This document shows positions 53,628 to 61,658 of a stretch of DNA of 64,000 nucleotides, in pieces. A model generated the notes under the pieces. It searched no databases. It had not been told where the DNA came from and saw only the letters and a list, made by a program, of their open reading frames with translations. How positions within the stretch are numbered: position 1 is the first letter of the stretch; every line of letters starts with the position of its first letter. This stretch comes from UBA4408 sp002389785 (lineage in GTDB: Bacteria > Bacteroidota > Bacteroidia > UBA4408), in assembly GCA_035438985.1 (NCBI GenBank), contig DAORJK010000004.1:62001-126000 (forward strand). The letters run 5' to 3'. Position numbers and translations under genes: made by a program.

Positions 53628-55613
53628 ATGAGCAATAAGCAAAGATACCTCACTAAATCCCGTTTTAAGTTGGCACTTGAATGCCCAACAAAACTTTTCT
53701 ATACTGGCAAAGAAGAGTATCCTGATGCTAAACTGGATGATGAATTTCTCGCAGCTTTGGCTAAAGGTGGTTTCCAGGTTGGGGAACTTGCAAAATGCTA
53801 TTTCCCAGGCGGAAATGATATAGATGACTTGAGCATTGATATCTCACTAAGCCGAACCAATGAGCTTTTGAAACAAGAAAATGTAATTATTTATGAAGCG
53901 GCTTTTAAATATCAAAATCTATTTATTCGGGTAGATGTTGTTGTTAAGAAAGGTAATAATTTAAAAGTGTATGAAGTAAAGGCCAAATCATTCGATTCTA
54001 CAAAAGATTCGTTAACAAATAAAAATGGCATCACAGGCGAGTGGAAGCCTTACGTTTATGATATAACCTTTCAAAAATATGTGATTCAAAACTCATTTCC
54101 TTCCTTTTCTGTAAGTGCCTACTTGTTATTAGCTGACAAAAGTAAACGCGCAAGTATTAACGGGCTAAATCAGAAATTCTTTTTACAAAAGGATGACAAG
54201 GGAAGAACCAAAGTGAATATTATAGGTAGTGTTGCAAAGCCGGATTTAGGAGATGAAATCCTAACATCAATAATTGTTGATGAAATTGCCGACAGTATTT
54301 TAAATGATAAGAGATTCAGTGATAGACCAGATAAATCGTTTATTGAATGGATTCATTTTTTTGCTAATGAATATGAAAAGGATAGACTTATCCAAGAGGC
54401 ACTTGGAGCACATTGTGCTTCTTGTGAGTTTAAAACAATGAGTGAGGAAGAAAACTCTGATAAAAAAAGTGGGTTTAAAGAATGTTGGAAGAGGATCGCG
54501 AAATTTAGTAATTCAGACTTTGATAAGCCGTCTGTTCTTGAAATATGGGATTTTAGAAAGAAGGAAGAATACATTGCTGCCGGTAAATACTTTCAGGAAC
54601 AACTTCAGCGGAGTGATCTTGAAGGTAAGTCAGTAAAAGCTAGTGTAAAAGGTGGTTTGAGCAGAGTCGATAGGCAAGAACTTCAGATTGAAAAATCAAA
54701 ATCAAAGAATACTGAAGCTTACATTGATATTGATGGCCTCCGAGCAGAATTAAACTCATGGAAATTTCCTTTACACTTTATTGATTTTGAAACTACTTCT
54801 GTGGCTATTCCATTCAACCTAGGGCGAAGGCCTTATGAGCAAATTGCATTTCAATTTTCACATCATCTTGTTTCTGCTGATGGAACTATTGAGCATAAGG
54901 GGCAATGGATAAATTCAGAACAAGGGAAATTTCCAAATTTTGATTTTCTAAGAGCTTTAAAAGCAGAATTGGGAAATGACAATGGCACTATATTACGATA
55001 CGCTGCGCATGAAAATTCTATTTTGAATGCGGTATATAGACAACTCAGAGAATCTCTGGAAACAGACCGAGAGGAACTTTGCTCTTGGATTCAAGCATTA
55101 ACTAAATCCACTGGAAGCAGTAACGACAAATGGGAAGGTAAGAGGAACATGGTGGACATGCTGGAATTGGTTAAATCATACTATTATGATCCTGCAACTA
55201 AAGGCTCAAACTCTATAAAGGATGTGCTTCCTGCAATTTTGAATTCAAGCACTTATCTAAAGAATAAGTACTCTCAACCTATATATGGTAGAGATATAAA
55301 AAGTTTAAACTTCAAAAACTATACTTGGATTATCATGGAGGGAGGTAGGGTTAAAAATCCATATCGACTTTTGGAACCAATATTTAAGGGTGTTGATCCA
55401 GAATTATTGGATAAACTGGTTCTTGATGATGATGCTGATTTACATGATGGAGGTGCGGCAATGACAGCCTATGCACAAATGCAGTTTACTAAAATGTCTA
55501 CTGAGGAAAGGTCCTTAATTCAAAAAGCTCTACTTAAGTATTGTGAGCTGGATACATTAGCGATGGTGATGATCTGGGAAGAATGGAATCATCTGATCCA
55601 TAATGCGCGATAA
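53628..55613 (+). CDS. DUF2779 protein: Cas4-like nuclease fused to DEDD exonuclease
   Basis: A 661-aa protein. The N-terminal half looks like a Cas4/AddB PD-(D/E)XK nuclease: D103 in 'RVDVVV' and E116-x-K118 in 'YEVKAKS'. It has candidate Fe-S cysteines at C19 ('ECPTK') and in 'HCASCEFK' and 'ECWKR'. The C-terminal half has DEDD-exonuclease motifs: D386-F-E388 in 'FIDFETT', 'AHENSILNAV' and 'CELDTLAMV'. Together these fit DUF2779-type proteins. Role unknown; processing of foreign DNA is plausible. It overlaps the WYL regulator gene by 11 bp. Confidence 0.82.
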   Translation: MSNKQRYLTKSRFKLALECPTKLFYTGKEEYPDAKLDDEFLAALAKGGFQVGELAKCYFPGGNDIDDLSIDISLSRTNELLKQENVIIYEAAFKYQNLFIRVDVVVKKGNNLKVYEVKAKSFDSTKDSLTNKNGITGEWKPYVYDITFQKYVIQNSFPSFSVSAYLLLADKSKRASINGLNQKFFLQKDDKGRTKVNIIGSVAKPDLGDEILTSIIVDEIADSILNDKRFSDRPDKSFIEWIHFFANEYEKDRLIQEALGAHCASCEFKTMSEEENSDKKSGFKECWKRIAKFSNSDFDKPSVLEIWDFRKKEEYIAAGKYFQEQLQRSDLEGKSVKASVKGGLSRVDRQELQIEKSKSKNTEAYIDIDGLRAELNSWKFPLHFIDFETTSVAIPFNLGRRPYEQIAFQFSHHLVSADGTIEHKGQWINSEQGKFPNFDFLRALKAELGNDNGTILRYAAHENSILNAVYRQLRESLETDREELCSWIQALTKSTGSSNDKWEGKRNMVDMLELVKSYYYDPATKGSNSIKDVLPAILNSSTYLKNKYSQPIYGRDIKSLNFKNYTWIIMEGGRVKNPYRLLEPIFKGVDPELLDKLVLDDDADLHDGGAAMTAYAQMQFTKMSTEERSLIQKALLKYCELDTLAMVMIWEEWNHLIHNAR

Positions 55614-56622
55614 AATGGCAAAGAGCAAAGAACAATTTTTAAGGTTTAGAATTATTGATTCTGAATTGCGAAGAAAGGATTGGGTAAAGACCTCTGAGAT
55701 AAAGGAAAAGATAGAGGATTTTCTCGGTGAGACAGTTGAGATTAGAACCATACAGAAGGATATTGAGAGTCTGAAAAATGATTCCAGATTAGGATTTGAT
55801 GCCCCGATAGAATATGATAATCGAAAAAAAGCGTATAAGTATACGGATAAGAATTTTTCAATTCTAAATTTTAATTTAAAGGATGCAGAATTAAATGCAC
55901 TGACTTTTTATGCGTCTTCAATTAATTTGTACCGGGATTATGGAATATTTAAAGATTTTTCCAGTGCTATTCAAAAGGTGGTTGATGCTGTGAGCTTAGG
56001 AAGTAAACTAAAGGATAACACCGACTCCTCATTGATTATTCAAACAGACAATAGTAGAGATGTTAAGGGCAGCAACTTTCTTACTTCAATTGTTCAATCA
56101 ATAATTGGTTGTCTGCTAATAAAATTTGACTACAGGAAATTCAACGACAAGGCAGTCAAGCAATGGAACTTTAGACCTCATCTCTTAAAAGAATACCGAA
56201 ACCGATGGTATATTATTGGATACGATTTAGACAACAAAGTTAGGACATTTGCCCTTGACAGGATTGACAATCTTGTATTGACGGATGAGTCTTTTACAAA
56301 GAGTGCTGACTTTGACCATAATCTCTACTTCAAACATTCATTCGGGATCAACAGAGCCGATGGGAAGAAAGTAATCCGAATCATTTTGAAATATACTACA
56401 CAGCAAGCAAGCTATATTGAATCTTTGTCAATACATCCAACTCAACGGATCATAAAAAAAAGTAAGAGTGGCTCTTTAACTATTAGCATTGATGTTGTCC
56501 CGTCCTATGAACTTTACGAATATCTTTTAGGCCAGGGGGAATCTGTTAAAATAATCTCTCCAAAATCTTTGGCGACTGAAATAAAAGATCGCTTAAAAAG
56601 AGCTTCTCAACAATACAAATAA
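55603..56622 (+). CDS. WYL-domain transcriptional regulator
   Basis: A 339-aa protein. The N-terminal winged helix includes 'LRRKDWVKTSEIKEKIEDFL' in outline, and the central WYL domain has 'NRWYIIGYD' and 'TFALDRIDN'. The C-terminal WCX-like domain is around 'SYELYEYLLGQGESVKI'. WYL regulators often control phage-defense genes and sense nucleic acid or nucleotide ligands. ATG 55603 overlaps the DUF2779 stop by 11 bp; ATG 55615 is an alternative with no overlap. It may regulate the DUF2779 gene or the whole island block. Confidence 0.9.
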   Translation: MRDKMAKSKEQFLRFRIIDSELRRKDWVKTSEIKEKIEDFLGETVEIRTIQKDIESLKNDSRLGFDAPIEYDNRKKAYKYTDKNFSILNFNLKDAELNALTFYASSINLYRDYGIFKDFSSAIQKVVDAVSLGSKLKDNTDSSLIIQTDNSRDVKGSNFLTSIVQSIIGCLLIKFDYRKFNDKAVKQWNFRPHLLKEYRNRWYIIGYDLDNKVRTFALDRIDNLVLTDESFTKSADFDHNLYFKHSFGINRADGKKVIRIILKYTTQQASYIESLSIHPTQRIIKKSKSGSLTISIDVVPSYELYEYLLGQGESVKIISPKSLATEIKDRLKRASQQYK

Positions 56623-56629
56623 AAATTTT

Positions 56630-57121
56630 TTGGATGACGAACATACAGTTCGCCATCACGTAATTTCTTTGTACCATAATCAAGTATCAATTTACGCGGT
56701 AATGAAATACGATAACGAAAAACTAAGCAAGATTTATGATAGAACAGATGGATGCTGCCATATCTGTCATAAGAAATTATCCTTCACAAATTATGGTGTT
56801 CATAGTGCTAAGGGTGCCTGGCATGTTGAGCATAGTATCCCAAAGGCTAAAGGTGGGACGGATCACATGAATAACTTATTCGCAGCCTGCATCACATGCA
56901 ACTTAGAAAAAGGTACCTTGCACACAAAGACAGCAAGGGCAAGAAATGGGAATATTCGTGCTCCATTTAGTAAAGAGGAAAAGGAAAGTATAAGGGAAGA
57001 TAATACAATAGGAGGAGCGGTCATTGGAGGAGCAATAGGGCTTATGTTTGGACCGGTTGGCGCTCTTATTGGCTCATTGATCGGTGGAGGTATTGGAAAT
57101 AGTAGTTCTCCAACAAAATAA
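56630..57121 (+). CDS. HNH endonuclease with C-terminal glycine-zipper membrane segment
   Basis: Starts are TTG 56630 (163 aa) or ATG 56702 (139 aa, beginning 'MKYDNEKLSKIYD'). The HNH domain has 'CCHICHKK', 'WHVEHSIPKAKGGTD' and 'NLFAACITCNLEKG', with both zinc-binding Cys pairs and the catalytic His intact. The C-terminus carries a Gly-rich hydrophobic stretch beginning 'GGAVIGGAIGLMF' and ending 'IGSLIGGGIG', a glycine zipper likely to form a membrane hairpin. It follows the WYL gene by 7 bp. A nuclease tethered to membrane is unusual for a small HNH protein. Confidence 0.82.
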   Translation: MDDEHTVRHHVISLYHNQVSIYAVMKYDNEKLSKIYDRTDGCCHICHKKLSFTNYGVHSAKGAWHVEHSIPKAKGGTDHMNNLFAACITCNLEKGTLHTKTARARNGNIRAPFSKEEKESIREDNTIGGAVIGGAIGLMFGPVGALIGSLIGGGIGNSSSPTK

Positions 57122-57238
57122 ATTGTAATCTTTTAGTGAAAGGATAGAGGTTACGCAAATTCAATTTTTTGATTGAAAATGTAAAGTGTTATCAACTCGT
57201 GGTGCAGACCCTATGTTTGTAATTCAATTCAATAAGCG

Positions 57239-57406
57239 ATGAAAAGTCCGATTGGAACAACAGCCAGAACAGGAGAAACTTGTCCTGAAAGTGGGGTTTG
57301 GAAAGTAGATGGATCGCCATCTACCACGGCTCCAATATCTAAAGGAAACAAGATGCCTCCTTATGACGGCAGAGCAGTAACCTGGAGATTAGTCCAGTAT
57401 GCTTAA
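57239..57406 (+). CDS. Small 55-aa protein, TGE-CPESG motif
   Basis: An ATG-initiated frame of 55 codons: 'MKSPIGTTARTGETCPESG', then 'VWKVDGSPSTTAPISKGN' and 'MPPYDGRAVTWRL', ending 'VQYA'. The pattern (T-G-E-x-C-P-x-S-G-x-W, then P-P-Y and a Trp near the end) resembles short beta-rich YjzC-like proteins, and I recall related sequences in accessory DNA. Codon use and motif density argue that it is real. It is followed 10 bp later by a strong terminator, so it is probably a transcript of its own or the end of the HNH unit. Confidence 0.6.
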   Translation: MKSPIGTTARTGETCPESGVWKVDGSPSTTAPISKGNKMPPYDGRAVTWRLVQYA

Positions 57407-57416
57407 TCAAAGGTAA

Positions 57417-57440
57417 GGGGGCCGTAAAGGCCCCCTTTTT
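57417..57440 (+). terminator. Strong intrinsic terminator
   Basis: GGGGGCC-GTAAA-GGCCCCC followed by TTTTT. It follows the 55-aa ORF and separates the DUF2779/WYL/HNH block from the NTase/E2-E1 operon. Confidence 0.9.
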
Positions 57441-57769
57441 AAACTCAACTCAATGAAAAGAAAAGAAGTGTATGTGTCAAGATGTCACATTCGGCTAAAA
57501 ACCAAATAGATACAGGTATTTCAATAAACGAAGCATTAACAATTAACACATTTTGGCAGTTGCTTAATTTTATTTTTCAGGTTTCTTTCATTGGCATAAT
57601 GTATGAGAAAAATTGATTCGTCAATATAGTCCGGTTCACAGTAGTTTGAAGCTGAAATATAATTTAGGACTTATCTGGAGATCCTTTTTAGAAAAATTGA
57701 AAGTAGTGAATGATCGCTTGACTAAGGAATAAATGAAAAAACTGATTTAAAAATTAATACAATTAGAAC
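57441..57769. other. Leader of the NTase/E2-E1 operon
   Basis: No gene is visible; a 17-codon frame at about 57453 is not convincing. An interrupted inverted repeat ATGTG-N9-CACAT lies near 57471. AT-rich sequence precedes the ATG at 57770. The operon promoter should lie here, but no clear TAnnTTTG element was found. Confidence 0.4.
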
Positions 57770-58732
57770 ATGACAGATAAAAATAAGCATTTAGAATGTG
57801 TCCTTAGCTCACATAAGATGGCGAAAGAACAAGGATTGGTTGACAAACACATTTCTAAAAGAAATGATGTAAAGGAAATATTCGAAAAAGAGTATGGCAG
57901 TAAAATTTACACTCCTTTCAATTCCGGTTCCTACGCAAAACATACCGCGATAAACATAAAGTTCGATTTTGATTTAGTCATTCCTTTTAAGAGAAATTCA
58001 TTTTCGACACTTGAAGAAATGTACGATGTCGTTTACAAATTATTGGAAGATAAATACAAAGATGAGATCAATAAAGGGGTTGTAAAAATTAGAAAACAAA
58101 AGGTTTCAATAGGGTTAGAATTTATCGATGGCAGTGACAAGATAGGTATCGATGTTGTCCCTGGAAGAGAGCTAAACCAGGATCAGTATATAGAAGATAA
58201 TAAACTCAATCTTTACGTCTTCAGCTCATATGGAGTTTATGAGCAGGGTAATACTTCAATTAGAACAAACATTCAAGCTCAAATAGACAATATTAAAAGT
58301 AAAGGTGATAGAGATTCAATACGAAAGAACATAAGATTGCTTAAGGGCTGGAAGGTTAATCACGAGAAAACTGCAAAATCGTTCTTTCTAGAGTTGATCA
58401 CGATTAAGGCCTTTGATAGTAAAGATATTGAAGGTGAAAATTGGGAGCAGTTGAAATCAGTGATGGAATATATAAGAGATAATGTAAAAACTGTTGCATT
58501 ACCTGACCCAGGTAATAGCGGAAATAATGTTGCTGATACCTTAACTGCCTTAGAAAAATCGAGTCTCAGTGATGACATGAAATTTATGGTTGAACGCATT
58601 GAGGAGAATAGCGATAATATCAAAATCTATTTCAAAATAAATGAGAAATACCCTTGTGAAGAAACTGACGGAAATGAATACAAGATAAAAAAGGAAGGTG
58701 TTTCTGCTCCTCCTCCAACACGATTCGGTTAA
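57770..58732 (+). CDS. CD-NTase-like nucleotidyltransferase with C-terminal glycine
   Basis: A 320-aa pol-beta-type nucleotidyltransferase. The active site is G53-S54-YAKHTAI, the metal-binding pair D66-F-D68 and a third Asp D128 in 'IGIDVVPG'. G-S-x4-TAI followed by D-x-D is the signature of CD-NTases of CBASS anti-phage systems, which make cyclic oligonucleotides. The C-terminus is a short flexible tail ending 'APPPTRFG'. In type II CBASS the CD-NTase C-terminal residue is conjugated by Cap2, so this tail fits the E2-E1 protein encoded 1 bp downstream. Product and activity are unknown. Confidence 0.82.
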   Translation: MTDKNKHLECVLSSHKMAKEQGLVDKHISKRNDVKEIFEKEYGSKIYTPFNSGSYAKHTAINIKFDFDLVIPFKRNSFSTLEEMYDVVYKLLEDKYKDEINKGVVKIRKQKVSIGLEFIDGSDKIGIDVVPGRELNQDQYIEDNKLNLYVFSSYGVYEQGNTSIRTNIQAQIDNIKSKGDRDSIRKNIRLLKGWKVNHEKTAKSFFLELITIKAFDSKDIEGENWEQLKSVMEYIRDNVKTVALPDPGNSGNNVADTLTALEKSSLSDDMKFMVERIEENSDNIKIYFKINEKYPCEETDGNEYKIKKEGVSAPPPTRFG

Positions 58733-58733
58733 A

Positions 58734-60374
58734 ATGAATAACAGATTTGACCTTATAAATTCAACAATTGAATCGATACCAAATATTAAAATCATCAGTC
58801 CTCTTAGGAATGATTATGGAAATATCTTGGGTAGAGTTTTATTACTGCATGCGGGAGTTGAATTGGAATTTGATGTTGAAATAAAACCGCCATATCCTTT
58901 ACAATTTCATGAAACAGAATCCATCCGATTTCTTAATTCTGAGCTCATTGAATATGATCATGTGAATAGAGATGGATCTATTTGTATTCACACTTACCAT
59001 TGTCCTGAGATAACGCAAAAGCTTTTATTGGATTTCAACTCCTTAAAAGAGTGGGTTGATAATTACTTTTTATCAACGAATCAGGATAATCATTATGAAC
59101 ACATTATTGTAAATGAGGATCAGTATGAAACTTTATCAACTTATCTGTTTACAGAGGTTAATCATAATTTTTCGAAAGACTCATTCGGATATTTTGCTTT
59201 CTCTCATCAAGCATCAGGAAGTGAAGGAAAAGGAGAAAGACATACTTTTTTGGTTCATAGTTTTTTGGTAGGAAAAACTCCATATCAATGCAGTTGGAGT
59301 AAAGTCTACAATGAACAGCGCGATTTTCAGCAAGGTGTTTATGTCTACATAGAAAACCCTCCCGTCAAGCATAGAAGGTTTGCAGTAGAAATGTGGTCAG
59401 AGCTTGGGCAATTTATTTCACAGGAGTTTTTTAAATTTCTCTACGATTTAAAAAGGAGTTTCGTTTTCGAGAAAAAGGGGATTAAGAAATTTCCATTGTT
59501 CATAGGATATAAAATTCCTACAGGAGAAACTCATTGGCAATGCGTAATAATTGATACTAATAATTTCCCAAATGAATCAGTGAAATTGGGAAACGGTTAT
59601 GGTGGTCAGTTCAAAGAAATGCCGATATCTTGGAGTTCTACAAAAAATTGCTCGTACAAGTATTTTTTTGGAAGAGGAAAATTCTCAGACAAGATCACTG
59701 AGAAGAAAATTCTGATAATCGGAGTAGGTGCAATCGGTAGTATTGTTGCAACGACACTTACCAGAGGCGGCTGTAAATTTATTTCGTTAGCCGATTACGA
59801 TGTAAAAGAGCCTGAAAATGTTTGCCGTTCAGAGTATACTTTTCATACTGGAATTACAAATAAGGTTGACGATTTAGGCTTAAGGTTAGCTAAAATATCT
59901 CCATTCATTGAAGTTATTCCTAATCATCTGATGATGGATGGAATCAAATACTTTATTAATGATACAAATTCAAAGGAAAGTATAAAACAGCATGCTGAAG
60001 AGTTTGATATAATTATTGATTGCACAACAGATGATGATGTTGCGTACATTTTAGATTCTCTTGACTTAAAAAGTGAAATCGTTAGCCTCTCAATTACAAA
60101 CAATGCCAACGAGTTGTTATGTTCGGTTAATCCTAACTTATATTCATGGTTAATGAACCGTGGCTCATTCATTCCCGAAAGGAACGAACCGCTCCATCAG
60201 CCTACAGGGTGTTGGAATCCAACTTTTAAGGCTTCATATAACGACATAAATTCTTTAGTGCAATTTGCTTTGAAACATATCAATCTCATAATTGATAGCG
60301 GGAAGCAGTTACGGCACTTTTATCTAAGTACTGAAACGGAAAATGGCTATAACATAAAAATGCACCAGTTTTGA
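58734..60374 (+). CDS. Cap2-like E2-E1 fusion (ubiquitin-transfer-like ligase)
   Basis: ATG 58734 gives 546 aa and a 1-bp gap after the NTase stop; the longer frame from 58698 overlaps the NTase gene and starts inside its reading frame. The N-terminal E2-like domain has 'HVNRDGSICIH' with candidate catalytic C84. The C-terminal ThiF/E1 domain has the nucleotide-binding loop 'GVGAIG' (330-335), 'DYDVKEPENVCRSE' and the candidate catalytic C493 in 'TGCWNPTF'. This matches Cap2 of type II CBASS, which joins the CD-NTase C-terminus to target proteins. Confidence 0.87.
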   Translation: MNNRFDLINSTIESIPNIKIISPLRNDYGNILGRVLLLHAGVELEFDVEIKPPYPLQFHETESIRFLNSELIEYDHVNRDGSICIHTYHCPEITQKLLLDFNSLKEWVDNYFLSTNQDNHYEHIIVNEDQYETLSTYLFTEVNHNFSKDSFGYFAFSHQASGSEGKGERHTFLVHSFLVGKTPYQCSWSKVYNEQRDFQQGVYVYIENPPVKHRRFAVEMWSELGQFISQEFFKFLYDLKRSFVFEKKGIKKFPLFIGYKIPTGETHWQCVIIDTNNFPNESVKLGNGYGGQFKEMPISWSSTKNCSYKYFFGRGKFSDKITEKKILIIGVGAIGSIVATTLTRGGCKFISLADYDVKEPENVCRSEYTFHTGITNKVDDLGLRLAKISPFIEVIPNHLMMDGIKYFINDTNSKESIKQHAEEFDIIIDCTTDDDVAYILDSLDLKSEIVSLSITNNANELLCSVNPNLYSWLMNRGSFIPERNEPLHQPTGCWNPTFKASYNDINSLVQFALKHINLIIDSGKQLRHFYLSTETENGYNIKMHQF

Positions 60375-60835
60375 AATTGACTTGTACCAATATTGGATTA
60401 AACCTTGAAGTTGAGCAAGAATTACTTGACGAATTGTACCATGAAGGAATGAAACACTATCCTAAAGAATTTGGTGGCCTGCTTGTAGGTTATTATTCGG
60501 ATGATTTCAAAACTTGTAAAATTACTACTTCAATAATGCCAAGAAAGTATAAATCATCACGGTATTTCTTTGAAAGAGGTAAAGAAGGATTAAAACAAAA
60601 ACTCATTGAGTTTTACAATTCTACTCCACGATTAATTTATGTTGGTGAATGGCATACTCACCCTGATAGCATTCCTTCCCCAAGCAATACTGATTTAAAC
60701 GCAATGGTTGAAATTGCCGAAAGCCCCGATGTTAGCATTGAAAACCCAATACTTGTGATTTTGGGAGTTAACAAAAAGGAAATGAAGATAGGAGCATTTG
60801 TCTATTCAAAAAATAAACTACTAAAGTATGAGTAA
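60371..60835 (+). CDS. Cap3-like JAMM/MPN deconjugating peptidase
   Basis: A 154-aa metallopeptidase. The JAMM motif is complete: E33 in 'KEFGG', H95-T-H97 in 'GEWHTHP', S105 and D108 in 'PSNTD', with the H-x-H-x7-S-x2-D spacing. In type II CBASS, Cap3 cleaves CD-NTase conjugates. The TTG start overlaps the E2-E1 stop as TTGA, and the gene overlaps the next by 8 bp, so translation is coupled. Confidence 0.88.
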   Translation: MKLTCTNIGLNLEVEQELLDELYHEGMKHYPKEFGGLLVGYYSDDFKTCKITTSIMPRKYKSSRYFFERGKEGLKQKLIEFYNSTPRLIYVGEWHTHPDSIPSPSNTDLNAMVEIAESPDVSIENPILVILGVNKKEMKIGAFVYSKNKLLKYE

Positions 60836-61652
60836 AATACCTATTGCCGATTTGTTTGCAGGTCTGCAAAAGCAGATGGTTGCGCAGCTAAACACTGACA
60901 GAAAATTTATTGAACATCCCGGTTCAAAGGGAGATGCTTTAGAAAATGCATGGATTGACTGGCTAAGAAAGTATTTGCCAAATAGATACTGTGTTGACAA
61001 AGCAATAGTGATAGATCATGAGGGTAATACAAGCCAGCAAATGGATATTGTGATTTATGACAATTGGTTCACTCCATTTATTTTTAATCAAAACGGTTTT
61101 TACTACATACCAGCCGAAGGTGTTTATGCGGTTTTTGAAGTAAAACCTGACATAAAGGGAAGTGTTGACGACAAAAGCTATATTGAGTATGCTGGCGAAA
61201 AAATTGAAAGTGTAAGAGTGCTAAAAAGAGAAGCAGCAAGTTTCATAAATGGTGGTGTAAAGTTTACTCCTCGGCCTTTAACAAAAATTGTAGGAGGTAT
61301 TTTATGTAGTACAAATACCTATTCACACAAAAACAATAAAACCATAACAGAACATCTGCAGGCATTGAATAATCTAAAAAGTATTGACTTGGGGTGTATT
61401 GCCGATTATGGAAGTTTTTATATTGATTATATGCCAAAGGAAGAAATTAATAAGGTCGGACAAGATGCATATTTGAAGTTTTATTTTAACAGAAATTTTA
61501 ATAAAATCAAGTTCAGTAATGCTGATCACTCTTTTGTAACGTTTTTTATGCAGTTAACTAGATACTTGCAACAAGCAATCGGGACAATACCTGCTATAAA
61601 CCTAAATGCTTACTTGAAAAATATTGGGGAAGAGGTTGACGAAGAAATTTGA
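60828..61652 (+). CDS. DUF6602-like PD-(D/E)XK nuclease-fold protein
   Basis: A 274-aa protein. 'GDALENAWIDWLRKYLPNRY' in outline, then 'TSQQMDIVIYDNW' and 'VYAVFEVKPDIKG', give E39, D73 and E104-x-K106, a PD-(D/E)XK pattern. The layout matches DUF6602 proteins, which I know only from defense-like contexts. No ligand-binding domain (SAVED, TIR, patatin, NucC) is present. Its place after Cap3 is where type II CBASS operons usually carry the effector, so it is a candidate toxic nuclease. Confidence 0.68.
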   Translation: MSKIPIADLFAGLQKQMVAQLNTDRKFIEHPGSKGDALENAWIDWLRKYLPNRYCVDKAIVIDHEGNTSQQMDIVIYDNWFTPFIFNQNGFYYIPAEGVYAVFEVKPDIKGSVDDKSYIEYAGEKIESVRVLKREAASFINGGVKFTPRPLTKIVGGILCSTNTYSHKNNKTITEHLQALNNLKSIDLGCIADYGSFYIDYMPKEEINKVGQDAYLKFYFNRNFNKIKFSNADHSFVTFFMQLTRYLQQAIGTIPAINLNAYLKNIGEEVDEEI

Positions 61653-61658
61653 ATAAAT

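Noticed and set aside
58698..58733. Longer N-terminus for the E2-E1 protein
   Set aside because: It would lie inside the NTase coding region; ATG 58734 directly follows the NTase stop and begins the E2 domain normally.
57770..60835. BilABCD (ISG15-like) system
   Set aside because: There is no ubiquitin-like gene, E1 and E2 are fused, and an NTase is present; the layout fits type II CBASS better.
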